From: Branchiostoma floridae
Taxonomy: Eukaryota > Chordata > Leptocardii > Amphioxiformes > Branchiostomatidae
Length of the DNA stretch: 64,000 nucleotides
Reading direction: 5' to 3'
Assembly (NCBI RefSeq): GCF_000003815.2
Contig: NC_049980.1
Span: 4,041,370 to 4,105,369, forward strand
In this document: positions 22,331-34,245 of the stretch, one piece after another
Layout: the number at the start of each line of letters is the position of its first letter
Numbering within the stretch: the stretch's first letter is position 1
Program-made: the position numbers and the translations under genes
Notes under the pieces: generated by a model
Databases searched by the model: none
Told to the model about the DNA's origin: nothing
The model's input: only the letters and a program-made list of their open reading frames with translations

Positions 22331-22859
22331 TACAATACCATGTAGACATTGTCAATGTCCTGATGACCTTCAGTATTTTTCCAATGTCAGACGGTGTATT
22401 CATTTCATTACTTTGGCCGAAATAAAGTTAAAAGAGAAAACACAACATTTTTACCCTTAGATCTCAACAATGATGGAGACTATTACTGCTCTATATATTG
22501 GATGGTTATGATTCTTAGATCGCATTATTGTGTTGATAGACGATGATTGTCTTCGACGCATACACATCTGGCGTTTTTGCCTTGTTCTGTACAGCATGGC
22601 CGTTTAGTTTCGTTGTTGATGTATATACAACTCTCAAAGAATGGATTTAAAAGTCCCACGACATAAATCTTTCAACTCGTACTCAACAAAGACTAATACT
22701 TGACACAGTTATTTTCATTACATATTACTTGATTAACAGATATCAGGAATAATATGAGATATAACAGATATTAGGAATGATATGATATATAGAGCGAGAT
22801 AGCTCAAACCCTAGATAATATACATGTACGTACAGCCTGTTATGAGTAGGCATACTTGT

Positions 22860-23130
22860 TAGACCATGTTGATCCCATTATATGGATGGCATCCTCTGAG
22901 GACCCACTGATACGATCGTGCGTATAAAATAGTTTGGCAAGAAAAGTTGCCTTCGTCAGGATTAAATCTCAGTGGTCAGAAGAACTGAACAAATTACTGA
23001 ACTCAAAGATTATGATATTCCGAACGATAGACTCTCGTAATTTTTGTTCTTTCGTATCTTCTTTTTTGACTTTGAAATTAACGCTGTTATTTTACGACGT
23101 TAGTATCTATTTCCCGATATCTTTTTTTAC
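22860..23130. repeat. Dispersed repeat, copy at 37.1 kb
   Basis: CCATTATATGGATGGCATCC, GGTCAGAAGAA, CGAACGATAGA and TTTGTTCTTTCGTATCTTCT recur in the same order at 37,106..37,350. A shorter related piece lies at about 35,245..35,330. The GGATGACATC end block is also found in the foldback family at 51.2 and 63.4 kb. Confidence 0.7.
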
Positions 23131-23611
23131 GCTACATAATTGCTCGTTTCTGCATCCGCTTTGTGTTATTTACAGTATGGTTGAAAACCTTTTTAGAGAG
23201 AACGAAAATATTGATGCTCGCCGTTGTCATCCATATATCAACAAAATCAACATGGCCTTAATCGATACAAACAAATTGCAATGTCTTGAGTAACAATGTT
23301 TCTGAAGCCCAGATATTAGTGGTCAAACACTACACATTGGTACCGGAATTAAGTCAAGTTTATGAAGTATTTTATCGTTGACAAAGTGTGACATGCAACT
23401 GCTTGAAGGACACAACGTATCCACTTAGTGACTTACAAACTGCGGTTTGTAGGCAAAACGTAGATTGTGGGTAACATTAACAGATTAAGAAACAGACTAT
23501 TCACATTGTTTCTTGATTCAAGCCCAGTCACATTGTATAGTCCACCTTTAACTAAGGTATCCTTGGTACCCTGTTACACGTCCTGCACTTTTTCTGTTCT
23601 CTGCTTCGGCA

Positions 23612-23797
23612 CATTTCCAAACCGGGGCACGGCCGGGTATCTTTTGGGAAGAAAAAGTATAATACAAAAGAAAACAAAACGTAAAAGCAGAACGTAAAAA
23701 AATATTCGTCAGCATAAATTGTGTTTATTCATTGATAAACACTTTTATTTTTCGTTTCGACAAACATCCCGATTGGGCCCCGCCCGGTTTGGAAATG
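23612..23797. mobile_element. MITE with GC-rich inverted ends in AT-rich body
   Basis: The left end CATTTCCAAACCGGGGCACG pairs with CCCCGCCCGGTTTGGAAATG at the right. A related element at 37971..38175 has ACCCGGGGCCCGGCCGGG and GCCTGGCCCCGGCTTG ends and a similar body with TTTTCGTTTC. The centre holds two TTTATT words that read AATAAA on the minus strand. Confidence 0.8.
23744..23749 (-). terminator. Candidate poly(A) signal for the opsin gene
   Basis: On the minus strand AATAAA lies here and again at 23729..23724, about 580 to 600 bases after the opsin stop codon. Both lie inside the MITE at 23612..23797, so if used the transcript end would be supplied by a mobile element. I saw no nearer AATAAA. 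Confidence 0.35.
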
Positions 23798-23799
23798 GG

Positions 23800-24345
23800 A
23801 CCGCAGCATAACCCAGGTTCACACATTGCATCCGCAATATAAGCCACCTTTTTACTCATGCGGTTCTGGGAAACACTGTGCAGTGTGCACCCTGAGTTAC
23901 ACCCTGATCCAGGTTCACACATTGCATCCGCAATATAAACCACCTTTATACCCATGTAGTCCTGGAGAACACTGTACACCCAGTTAAACCTATGACCCAG
24001 GTTCACACATTCCATCCGCAATATCTAACCCACTTTTACACCCATGCGGTCCTCGGAAACACTGTACATTATACAATCATGCCAGAGTCCATCTTTACGC
24101 CCACATTTAAGTCGCAGTATAAACCACATTTATACCCATGTGCTCCTAGCTGGGGAATCACTCTACACCCAGTTAAACCCAATGCAATCCTACCAGAGTC
24201 CACCTTTACACCCAGGTAGATGGGACACACATTTAAATCGCAGTATAAACCACATTTATACCCATACGGTCCTGGGGAACACTATACACCCATACAAACC
24301 CAATGCAATTTTTCCATAGTCTTCCTTTACACCCAGGTGGATGGG
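23800..24345. repeat. Tandem array of 90-125 bp units reaching into the opsin last exon
   Basis: The word CAGGTTCACACATTGCATCC plus GCAATATAA occurs at about 23,814 and 23,909, and in changed form at about 24,000. CCACATTTATACCCATG then follows at about 24,126 and 24,250. CTTTACACCCAGGTAGATGG (about 24,204) recurs as CTTTACACCCAGGTGGATGG at 24,325, where it contains the opsin stop codon. Confidence 0.82.
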
Positions 24346-24749
24346 GCCTCGCGCCCTTCAACCTGGGTGATGAGAGCAGTGGTGGTTGTTGTCTTAGCCT
24401 GCGAAGGCTCAGTCGGGCGCATCTCGGACAGTTTTATGCGCTGCGGGGACGTCATGAAGGTACCCCGCCCGCTCGTCGGTGTCTTCTCCCACGCGCTGTG
24501 CGAACAGCTCGTCGAACCGCCCGGCTTGGGGATGCTTAACTTGATGAGAGCGGTGACATCACGGCGGAAGGAGTCGTTCATGAAGAAGTAGATGATGGGG
24601 TTGTAGATGCTGGCGGACTTGGCGAACATGCTGGGCAGGATGCTGTAGATGATCGGCAGGGACTTCAGGTCGCCGAATGTGGCGTAGAGGGAGACCAGAG
24701 AGTAGGGGGTCCAGGCAAGGATGAAACCCACACCCACCATCACGGCAAT
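24327..24749 (-). CDS. OPN5: Opsin coding exon 6 (TM6, TM7, C-tail, stop)
   Basis: Acceptor CTCCTATACAG precedes 24749. The exon reads IAVMVGVGFILAWTPY (TM6), LYATFGDLKSLP, then FAKSASIYNPIIYFF (TM7 with retinal Lys K281 and NPxxY), MNDSFRRDV (helix 8), and an 80-residue tail to TAA at 24329..24327. The tail has several Ser/Thr clusters suited to kinase phosphorylation. The last few codons and the stop are shared with the tandem repeat downstream. Open frames on the + strand here are shadows. Confidence 0.95.
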   Translation of the reverse strand: MAVMVGVGFILAWTPYSLVSLYATFGDLKSLPIIYSILPSMFAKSASIYNPIIYFFMNDSFRRDVTALIKLSIPKPGGSTSCSHSAWEKTPTSGRGTFMTSPQRIKLSEMRPTEPSQAKTTTTTALITQVEGREAPSTWV

Positions 24750-27700
24750 CTGTATAGGAGTGCAACAGGCGAGTAATAAATAAACAGCCAGTGTGTGTAT
24801 ATGACTGGTAGGGATTTCAGGTCGCCGAATGTGGCGTAGAGGGACACCAGGGAGTAGTGCTTCCAGGCTAGGATGAACTCAACACCCACCATCACCGCAA
24901 TCTGTATAGGAGAGCAACAGGCAAGTAATAAGCACTACGATTGCTGGCATGTTGCATCTTTCAGTCCCACAGACAAAACGTGGCAGCACCAAGTAAGAGT
25001 TTATAGAGATGCTGCGTTATGTGCATTGGGATTGCAAAACGCAAACAAACATACGCACAGGCACGCATAAAGACATACACATACATTTATGTACACAAAC
25101 ATATACATACGCAAACACACAGACACATGCATACACACAAACATATTAACACACACATGCAAATACACGCATGCACATACGCATAAACATAAACACACGT
25201 ACACACACATGCACACAAACATAAGCACATAGACTCACGCACACACATAAGCACATATTCACACGCACATGCAAATACACAGATATGTCCAAAAATACGC
25301 GTGCACACACGCACGCGCACACACAGATACAGGTACAAATACACATACCCAATATTCATGGCCTACACATACACATACACGGTCAAAAACCCCAAAGCAA
25401 CCAGGTCCAATTTGATCTTTAGAAAACCTTACCTTTGTTAGCTTTTTCTCCACCCCATTCTTGTCGTTCGTGTTGCTGCAGTTCAGGGCCTGCCGCGAGG
25501 AGCGCACGGTGCGCACGATGCAGACGTAGCAGAAAGTGATGACGGCGACAGGAATGAAGAAGCAGAAGGTGAACAGAATCATCATGAAGGCGGCACCTGG
25601 GCGGGAATTTAAGTCAACAGTCAACATACAAGATAAACTAATAGCCACTTTTACTTGTTTTTTTTTTTACAACATGGCAACTTAACGATTTTAGTTACTA
25701 GCATATGTATCCCTTTCCATTTGGATGGAAAGTTTACGCATACATATATTGTTGGCGTGAAAGGTTACGAATTCAAATTGTTTGTCTTTTTGGTACTGTT
25801 CTAGTAGTTCAGCAAACTGTGCAAATGTGTTTAGACACATTGGATATCGAACACTTAAATGTATTCTAAACAATAATGGATATAGAGGCATTGCAGTTAG
25901 ATTTTCTGACATTTGACATCCTTGATTGGATAAGGTTAATATAAACACGTGCCTGGGTCGCACGTGCAGTAGGTAGTCACGTGCACTTTATTTAAGGGCA
26001 GGTTTTGAGACCAGGAAAGTCGTGGAAAATGCCTTTCCCAGGGGCCCAAAATTGGTAGCATGACAGTACGAAAGACCATAGCGACACGCGTGTACGAAGT
26101 GTGTAGACAGTACAAACGCAGGTGTATGCAGTGTGTGAGCGGTGCTCATACACTTCGAACACCAGGGTGTGCTCCACCTACGCACCGCAAACACCAGCGT
26201 TTGGACCGCTTTGAGCTTTCGTATGATAGGTTTTGAATACCCTGTAGTTACGCCACGTGGCCCTAAACGTAGACGCCCTTCAAACTAGCTAGCGATTTCT
26301 ATCAATCCTTGTAATCTCTGCCTCCTCATTAATTTAGCGGGTACTTAAAACGCTCTATGGTCCCCTGAGGCACGTTAATGTCATCATTTGATATGATCTG
26401 CAATTGCAAAAGGTCTCTAGTCAATCCGACGATGTCAACCAATTATTGGAAGCTATCACTAATCCAGTCCCGGAAATGGTTTACTTTGATCTAAACCGAG
26501 ATCTGACCTACTTCCAGTAAATCCTTAGTACAGTAGCGTTTCCTGGAAATTCTTTGATGTCTTCTATTTTCAGCTGATTACTTGTTGTTTTGAAACTGCT
26601 GATGAGTGCAGTGGAGATGATTAAAACAAGTCCCAATCATACGTAGGATACAGTTAATTCCTCGTTATCATTGAAAAGTGACTACAGGCGGAGGCTTTTG
26701 GCAGTGCTGGCGTGATCAACTGTCTCTAATCTAACCGTATCCACCCTCTGGATTCGTAGAACTTCTTGATGAACATGTCCTCAGTATCCGAAGATTCAAA
26801 GATCGGGTATGTGTCCAATAAAAAAATTGTAAGTATTCATGCATCTAGACTACAGCGGTTGCCTCCAACATATTATAATAAAGTATATTGCAAATTCATG
26901 CCCATTGGGCTAATTGCAAGAAAAGAATGACTAATTACATGAGATGAATAAATGTGGTCTGAATACATGTAGATAAACTAAATTCTAACATACAAATATT
27001 AAGTGGATGAATATACATACGATACATAATGGGTCTACGTAACTATTACAGGGTTTGACTTCTTACTTGAAGACATTTGAAAATGAAATGCCCCATTTGT
27101 TCTATAATAGATTGAACCCTTGATGTTAGTAGGAAGAGAATCTTTTGTGGCGTTTTTAACAATGAAAATGTTGGTGTGATTTCGGTCACTGTATCAAATA
27201 GCCTTTTTCTTTCGGCTTCGAATTGGGGGCATTCACAAATAAAATGTGTTTCATAATAATACTGCACAATTTAACCCTATTCATACCGGGCTTTTTTGGT
27301 CATCCCTGGACCGGGGGGGGGGGGGGGGGCTTTTGAGGCCCTCCACTTTTAAGTCCTCTAAGTCTTGAACGACGTGCCGTAGGGCCACCAAATTTTCAGG
27401 ACATGTTATCGACATAATATCTGACAAGTATGTGACGTTCTACGTTACGGCGACGTAAGATGACGTAATTATGACGTCATCAATTTGATTATATTGGCCG
27501 GACCCATGAAAACAGGGTATTCTCAGAAAACTTCAAATTATACTACAAAAATGTAACAACAAGTGCAGACAACAGAATAATCATGTTTATTACGACTTGT
27601 ATTGCCAATAGCAACATCGATGACGTCATAATGACGTCATAAAAATGACGTCATGCACATCTAAGATACGAGTTAGGGTCCGCCATATGATATCCACCAC

Positions 27701-30700
27701 CTTGAATTTTTAAAACTACTTTTTTTTGCAACAAATAATCACAAAGGGCAATGGAAATAGACTAAATTCATTCATTTAGATGTTTTTTGATGAAAAAATA
27801 CCAGGTAGTTACAAATTTTGAGGGATAATTAGCTTGTTATTGTTGATCTGGCCATACGGTCCGCCATCTTGGATTTTGGGCTGATGACGTCATCAAATTA
27901 GCATAATTTATGCATATATAATTATGAAAGATATGCTAAATAATATAAGATTTTATTTATGTAACAAAATAGCAGTAATATAGCAAATAAATGTGAAAAA
28001 TACATTGTTAGAACCAAAAATAGTGATTTTTGTCAAAACTGCCTGTCAGTAAACGGTTGCCATGGCAACACGAAAAAATGGCAAATTTGTCAAACTTCGT
28101 AAACTTGTTGCCAATAATATTTTAGGAAAACTCACCAAATTTGGTGGCTTTAGCGTAAGGCGTTCAGGCGTTATAGGGCATCGAAGTTGGCGCAGGCCTC
28201 AAAAGCCCCCCCCCCCCGTCTGAATAGGGTTAAAGGACGTACATGTAGCTCTTCTACAAGGTGGTAGGCGGAAAGAAGACAATGAACAAAAATTTTCGCG
28301 GTGGATTTGAGTTCACGATGAAAGAGTCACCGCGAAAAAGGCGAAGATAAAACCACCGGGTTCTACATTTACAGTATAGTTGGTAACTAGCAAGAAAAAA
28401 ACAATAGTCCTGATTCATAGCAGTTATACAAACGTTATAAGGTTGAAATAATGGAAACGTGTGATACGTTAGATCGAAACAACGTGTTAGCACTATTGCC
28501 CTGTCCGTAGTACTGAAATCATTGCTATTATTGTACAGCATATTCGTATTCTCTTTCAAGGACAGTCCGTGTGAAAACCGAAAACATGAAACCAAAACCA
28601 CGGCAAACACCTCTGCGTTTACAGTATATTTGGTGACTGGATAGATAAGAAACATTAATTCTGATTCAACCCGGTTACACCGAGTGTGAGATGGCTTAGA
28701 TGATGGGAACGTGAGATACGTTAGTTCAATACAACATGGTAGCACCATTGTACTGGTCATAGTGCTGAACCCATTGTTGCAAATGTACGGTAAATTGACA
28801 TTATCTTTCAAGGACAATCCAGGTGGAAATCACGAACATAAAGCATTGCAAACATTTCTGCTTTTACAGTATTTACCTTCTTGGCTCTCCTGAGCGGTTT
28901 TATAGTCCAGGGTGCAGGCAACATCGAAGGGTTCTAGGGTATATCGGCTCCAGCCACACACCGGCATCAGCGCCCAAAAGGCTCCGAACATCCAGGTTCC
29001 CGCTACAACCATCAACGCTGATGTCCACGACATGTCCGCCACTGGGAAATGAAATAATGAGCAAATGTCACAATCTAAAACTCATTACCATAATACCGAC
29101 ACGTTTACTACCATTTCTTTAGCGATACTACTTTGACAAATGATCAAAACAGAATGTTCTCCAGTTACATGTTGCTGTTACGGCTTACCTTTAAAACTTC
29201 TTCTGTGTATGTTTTTTTGTTTCTCTTGTCCTGCTAAAAACGAAATACGCCAAAAAGCAGTCACTCAAGCAGCTGGATATGATTTTGGAAACGGTCAGAC
29301 GTTTCAAATATAATCCTTTATTTTTCGTCGGTGTCACTGAATCTTGTTAAAGAGGGTCTTATACCCTATATATCCTATAGCTGTGAATTGATATGCAAAA
29401 GAGATCTAGTTTAATAGTCCGAAAGCAGCAAACGTTAACTGTCCAAACTGCATTATTTTGGTGGCATGTTAGGGGATTCGAGGCAACGACCTCTGGATTT
29501 TGAGGGACTATCAACACACTTTCTTGACAAGGTTTTTCCTGGCGAAAAACAACGGATGTTGTTTGAAACGTCTGACCGTACGTTTCCAAAACCATATCTA
29601 GTTACTTGGGTAACCGCTTTTTGGCGGAAAGATCCGCCATCATAAAGATCAGAGGATTTTAGACAGACTCCAAGAAGTAATTTCAATACAAGGAAGGGAC
29701 TCATTCCAAGTATTTGAAATTTACACATTTAAGCAAGGCGTATGAAGTCTCTATTCGCACTAGGCCCGTCACCATCTTGTTTTATTGATCGAGGATTTCT
29801 TTAGATCACCGCGAGGTTTAGTTAAGACGAACAGGGCCTGATGTAATAAGTATCTGTCAACAAGGAGTCTGTAAGAATTTGGTCAACGGGATGTAAATAT
29901 AAAACGTACCCTACCGCCTTGTAAACGATCGTTGCCTCTTATACTTAAAAGTACATCCGTGTTGGTAGAAGACATTCTGGAAAAGTTAACCTGCAATTTC
30001 CAACATTTAGATTGGACTTACCCAAATTTTCGACTGAACAGCTCAAGTCTTTGTCCAGGAATGAATTTTCGTGTTTAAAATTACAGTTTAACTTTTTCAG
30101 ATCGGCGTCTCTATACGTGTATTAGCATATATAGAGCGCTCCGTCACTATAAGCATATTAGGACATTATGTCCTTACTATGGTGTTTCATGGTGTAGTTG
30201 GTTAAGGATTAGGGTTTATCTCTTTTATGGCTAGCTTTTTTGTCCCCGGTTTGAACTCAAAATGGTGTACCTTCTTTTTTTCGATTTTTAGAAAATATTC
30301 ATTCACCTTGAATATTCACCTTGAAGAAACGGCCATTCTGTACCCATAGAGTAATGAGGCTGTGCGAAAGTTAGACTGCGGGGCAGTAGCTTGATTTATC
30401 ACGATACTGTTGTACATATATAGTTAAAACCTTCTTGTCAGTCCCCAAAAAAGTAATGAAATACTCGGATATGGTATCGAAAGGTCAACAATATTGCAAC
30501 GACCGTTAAAAATGGTAACGGAAAACCGTTAGGCCGCCGCAACACTGACAACCTTGTTGTATTGATCACGGATTATTCAGGCCACCGCGAGGTTTAGTTT
30601 AGACGATCAATGCCTGATGAAATAAGTACCTGACTGTCAACAGCAAGCCCGTACGAATTGGGTCAGCGGGAGAGAATACGTTCCCCGCCGATAATTTCCG

Positions 30701-33700
30701 CCTCGTAAACGATCGTGGCCTCTATACGTGTATTGGCATATACAGAACGCTTCGTTACTTACTTAATATGGTGCTTCGTGGCGTAGTTGTTTAAAGATAA
30801 GGGTTTAGGCTTTTTGGTCTCTGGTTCGAACTCGGGGTAATGCACTTTCTTTCTTTTTCGATAATTTTAAGTTAACAATCTATCACAATACTGTCGTGTC
30901 TTTATTTTCAAAAACTTTACATACATCTTTGCTTGTTGCCATTCCCAGAGAAGTTATGAAGCAATAAGGCGACGACCGTTTGAAATGGTGATATACAATT
31001 TTAACGCCGCTGGGCAGAATCATTGACGCGGTCTCTCCTTGGTACTGAAATGATGGTGGTGTTGTATTTATGGTTTAAGGGAAACATATTGTTTTTGTCC
31101 CGTTTCTTCTTCTTCCTCTTCAAACAAATCAGATCAATGAATTGTTCAAACATGTCACCATGGTTACTGGTTAAGTAGCAGACACCCTATGTTGTTCAAT
31201 TACTATTATGTAAAGTAAGCAAGTAGAAAGACAGAGCTTTGAGAAGAAGAAACAACAATAGGTATGAATTTGCTTGCAAATGTTGTCTCTCTTGTTATTT
31301 TTCTTACTCTTTATGCTTATTTTGAGCTAAATTAATAAAGTATTTACACGAATTTATTTCGTGTTACATAAATTGAAGATATCTAACCTTACAGATATAG
31401 CAATTAATCAATTAAGATATAGCGATTAATCCGATTATGTAGATTAATTCCTGCAAGTATTTTGGAGGTCCCAATAGTTCCAATCCATTAGTTGTCAAAC
31501 AGCCTGCATAAAGTGAGAGCTACAAAGGAAAGGTGAAACCTAAATTCACGCTGGGCCTGTTATCTGTCTATTGATCGAGGATTTTTTCAGACCAACGCGA
31601 GGTTTAGGTAAGACAGCAATTTACATACAAGGAAGGGATTCATTGCGAGTATTTAAAATTTACACAGCTAAGCCGGGCGTGTGAAGCCTCCATTTGCGCT
31701 GGGCCTGTTACCTGTCTATTGATCGAGGATCTCTTAAGACCACCGCGAGGTTTGTTTAAGAAGATCAGGGCCTGATGTAATAAGTACCTGTCAGGATCGA
31801 GCCCAGAAGAAATGGGTCAGCGGGAGGATAGAGGCTTACCGCCGGCCGGAAACACTGACGAGGTCTGTCTGTAGTGCTGAAATAATGGTGATTCTTATGT
31901 TAACGTCTGTAGCGTGTGTACCCTCCCACACAGGGTTGACTCTCACGGCAATACATTACGATGTCGCCATAGCCATTCTGTGTGGGATGGTATAGCGTAT
32001 GTAGTCCAGCAGTTCGCATCATTTTTTCTAAAAAGGAATACCATTAAAGTAGATTTATTTCTGCAAGTGTTTTAAAGGTCCCAATAGTTCAAATTCATTA
32101 GTTGATAAACAGCCTGTATAAGGTTAAAGCTACAAAGGAGAGGTTTTAATTTTCATAGCGTTGCAATTATTCGTCACCAAGAGATTTTAGACACACTGCA
32201 AAAGGCATTTTTTACAAGGAAGGGATTCATTCCCAGTATTTGAAATTTGCACAGCTAAGTCGGGTGTGCGAAGCTTCCATTTGCACTGGGCCTGTTACCT
32301 TGTCTATTGATCGAAGATCTCTTAAGACCACCGCGAGGTTTGTTTAAGAAGATCAGGGCCTGATGGAGTAAGTACCTGTCAGGAATGAGCCCAGAAGAAA
32401 TGGGTTAATGGGAGGATAGGGGCTTACCGCCGGCCGGAAACACTGGCGAGGTCTGTCTGTAGTGCTGAAATGATGGTGATTCTTATGTTAACGTTTGTAG
32501 CGTGTGTAACCTCCCACACTGGGTTGACGGTCACGACAATGCCTTACGATGCCATATTTGGGAGGGTGTAGTGTATGTAGTCCATTAGTTAGCGGCACTG
32601 TCTATGCAACTACAAGCATTGAGTTTGATTCGGATTGTGTTAGGCCGTGGTCCACTGACCATTGTGCTTGCCACAAAGAGCTGGGTCATGAACCTGTAAA
32701 TACCGTACATAGCATCAAAATTCTCTGTCACGACCAGTGCAAGAGTGACTCTTCGGTGAGCTAAAATGGATTAATATCATTACACTTCGCGGAAGGGAAA
32801 CACATTGTTCCATTTGTTTTAATTCGTCACCCTCTCCAAACAAGTAACGTTAATGAACTGGATCATACGTCTGTCACCATGGTTACTGGTAAAGGATCAG
32901 AAACCTTTTGGTGTTCGATTACATTATGTAGCGGCACCGCGTTGGGCACAATCAAGAGGTTCCGAGTTCGAATCCTGCCGTGTCACCGATCTTGTGCCCA
33001 AAGGAAAGACACTTTACACGGCTTTACTCCGGTGAAAATGAGTACTTAGCTTTGGATAGGGCAGTCCCTCGGAAAGGACGTTAAATGGAGGTCCCGTGTT
33101 TGGGGAGATCCACACCCTTAAACCAATGTGTGAATGAGTACCTAGCTAGATGCGGCTAGTGGCAGTAACAGGCCTCACCCTGTCTGCCTACCACTGTCTT
33201 CCGAGACAGATGGATGCCAACAACATTATGTAGCAACACCAGGGCGGAACTGGAGGAACTGGTCATCATGCATACATATGATTGTGTTAGAGTTTGAAGA
33301 TTGAGTAAGAAGAAAAGGAGCAGGATAGTTAGACTAGATTATATGAAGGTAAACGTTATGCATTTGTTGCAAATGACGTCTCTTTAGTTGTTTTGTTTAT
33401 ATAGTGGTTACGCTTGTTTTGACCCTAACCGGTATTTACCTTTAAGTTATGTTTTCGGTGTTACGTAAATAGAAGGCATCTAATGTTACAGATATAGCAG
33501 CGATCAACGCGAATTAGGGCTTCTAGAGGTTGCATTACCACCACCTTTACCCTGATGGTCAAAACAGAACTGCCTCATTTGTCCTAAAAGGAAGACCATT
33601 AAAGTAGATTTATTTCAGTTATTATTCAAGTGTTTCAGAGGTCCCAATAGTTCCGATCCATTAGTCGATAAACAGCCTGTATAAGGTGAGAGGTGCGAAG

Positions 33701-33816
33701 GAGAGATGGTAATTTTCATCGCTAAAGTAGCGGGCATTTGAGCGTTCGTTTGACCTTCTAAACGGACGGGGAGGTCATCTTGAGTACTATGGGTTCTGCC
33801 TCCACGGTTTATATGA

Positions 33817-33847
<31 letters not shown>

Positions 33848-34186
33848 GTACTACTACTACTATTACTACTACAAATAATAGTAGTACAAGTTATCGTAGT
33901 AGTACAAATCTGTTCTGCCATTTAGACGTTTCTACTATTACTACTCCTACTACTACTACTATTACTACTCCTACTACTTCTACTATTATTACTACTACTA
34001 CTACTACGTCTACAGTACCACTACCACTGTTAGTCTATACAGACTATGACACACACAAACTGCACACAAAAATCTACAATACAAAATACTACAGAGACAA
34101 CCTTTGGAAGCAAATATACAATTCTTACTTTCTCATGTTCTAGCCTAACAGTCAATTGCTCTGTTATTCTTACATATACAAACACA

Positions 34187-34245
<59 letters not shown>

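Larger units (their letters stand above)
19600..23600. other. Intergenic region between convergent genes, repeat-rich
   Basis: No exon is supported. It contains a SINE-like copy (20270..20600). Two related blocks lie near 19,675..19,850 and 21,865..22,030; both have TCATT-GG-GTCATTACTTTCCAG and a CATGCC motif. A copy of a repeat at 22145..22330 matches 56,775..56,960. Another at 22860..23130 matches 37,106..37,350. Open frames here are AT-rich and lack recognisable domains. Confidence 0.55.

Noticed and set aside
22934-23293. 119-residue open frame
   Set aside because: Lies over a dispersed repeat also present at 37.1 kb where the frame is broken.
24219-24591. Plus-strand frame reading across opsin exon 6
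   Set aside because: It is the antisense of the opsin C-tail and the repeat array; no independent support.
25001-25359. Cys/Val/Tyr-rich minus-strand frames
   Set aside because: Translation of the CA microsatellite.
28254-28817. 187-residue minus-strand frame, among the longest in the window
   Set aside because: It runs through two tandem copies of the 245 bp repeat; internal repetition of the peptide mirrors the DNA repeat and no domain is visible.
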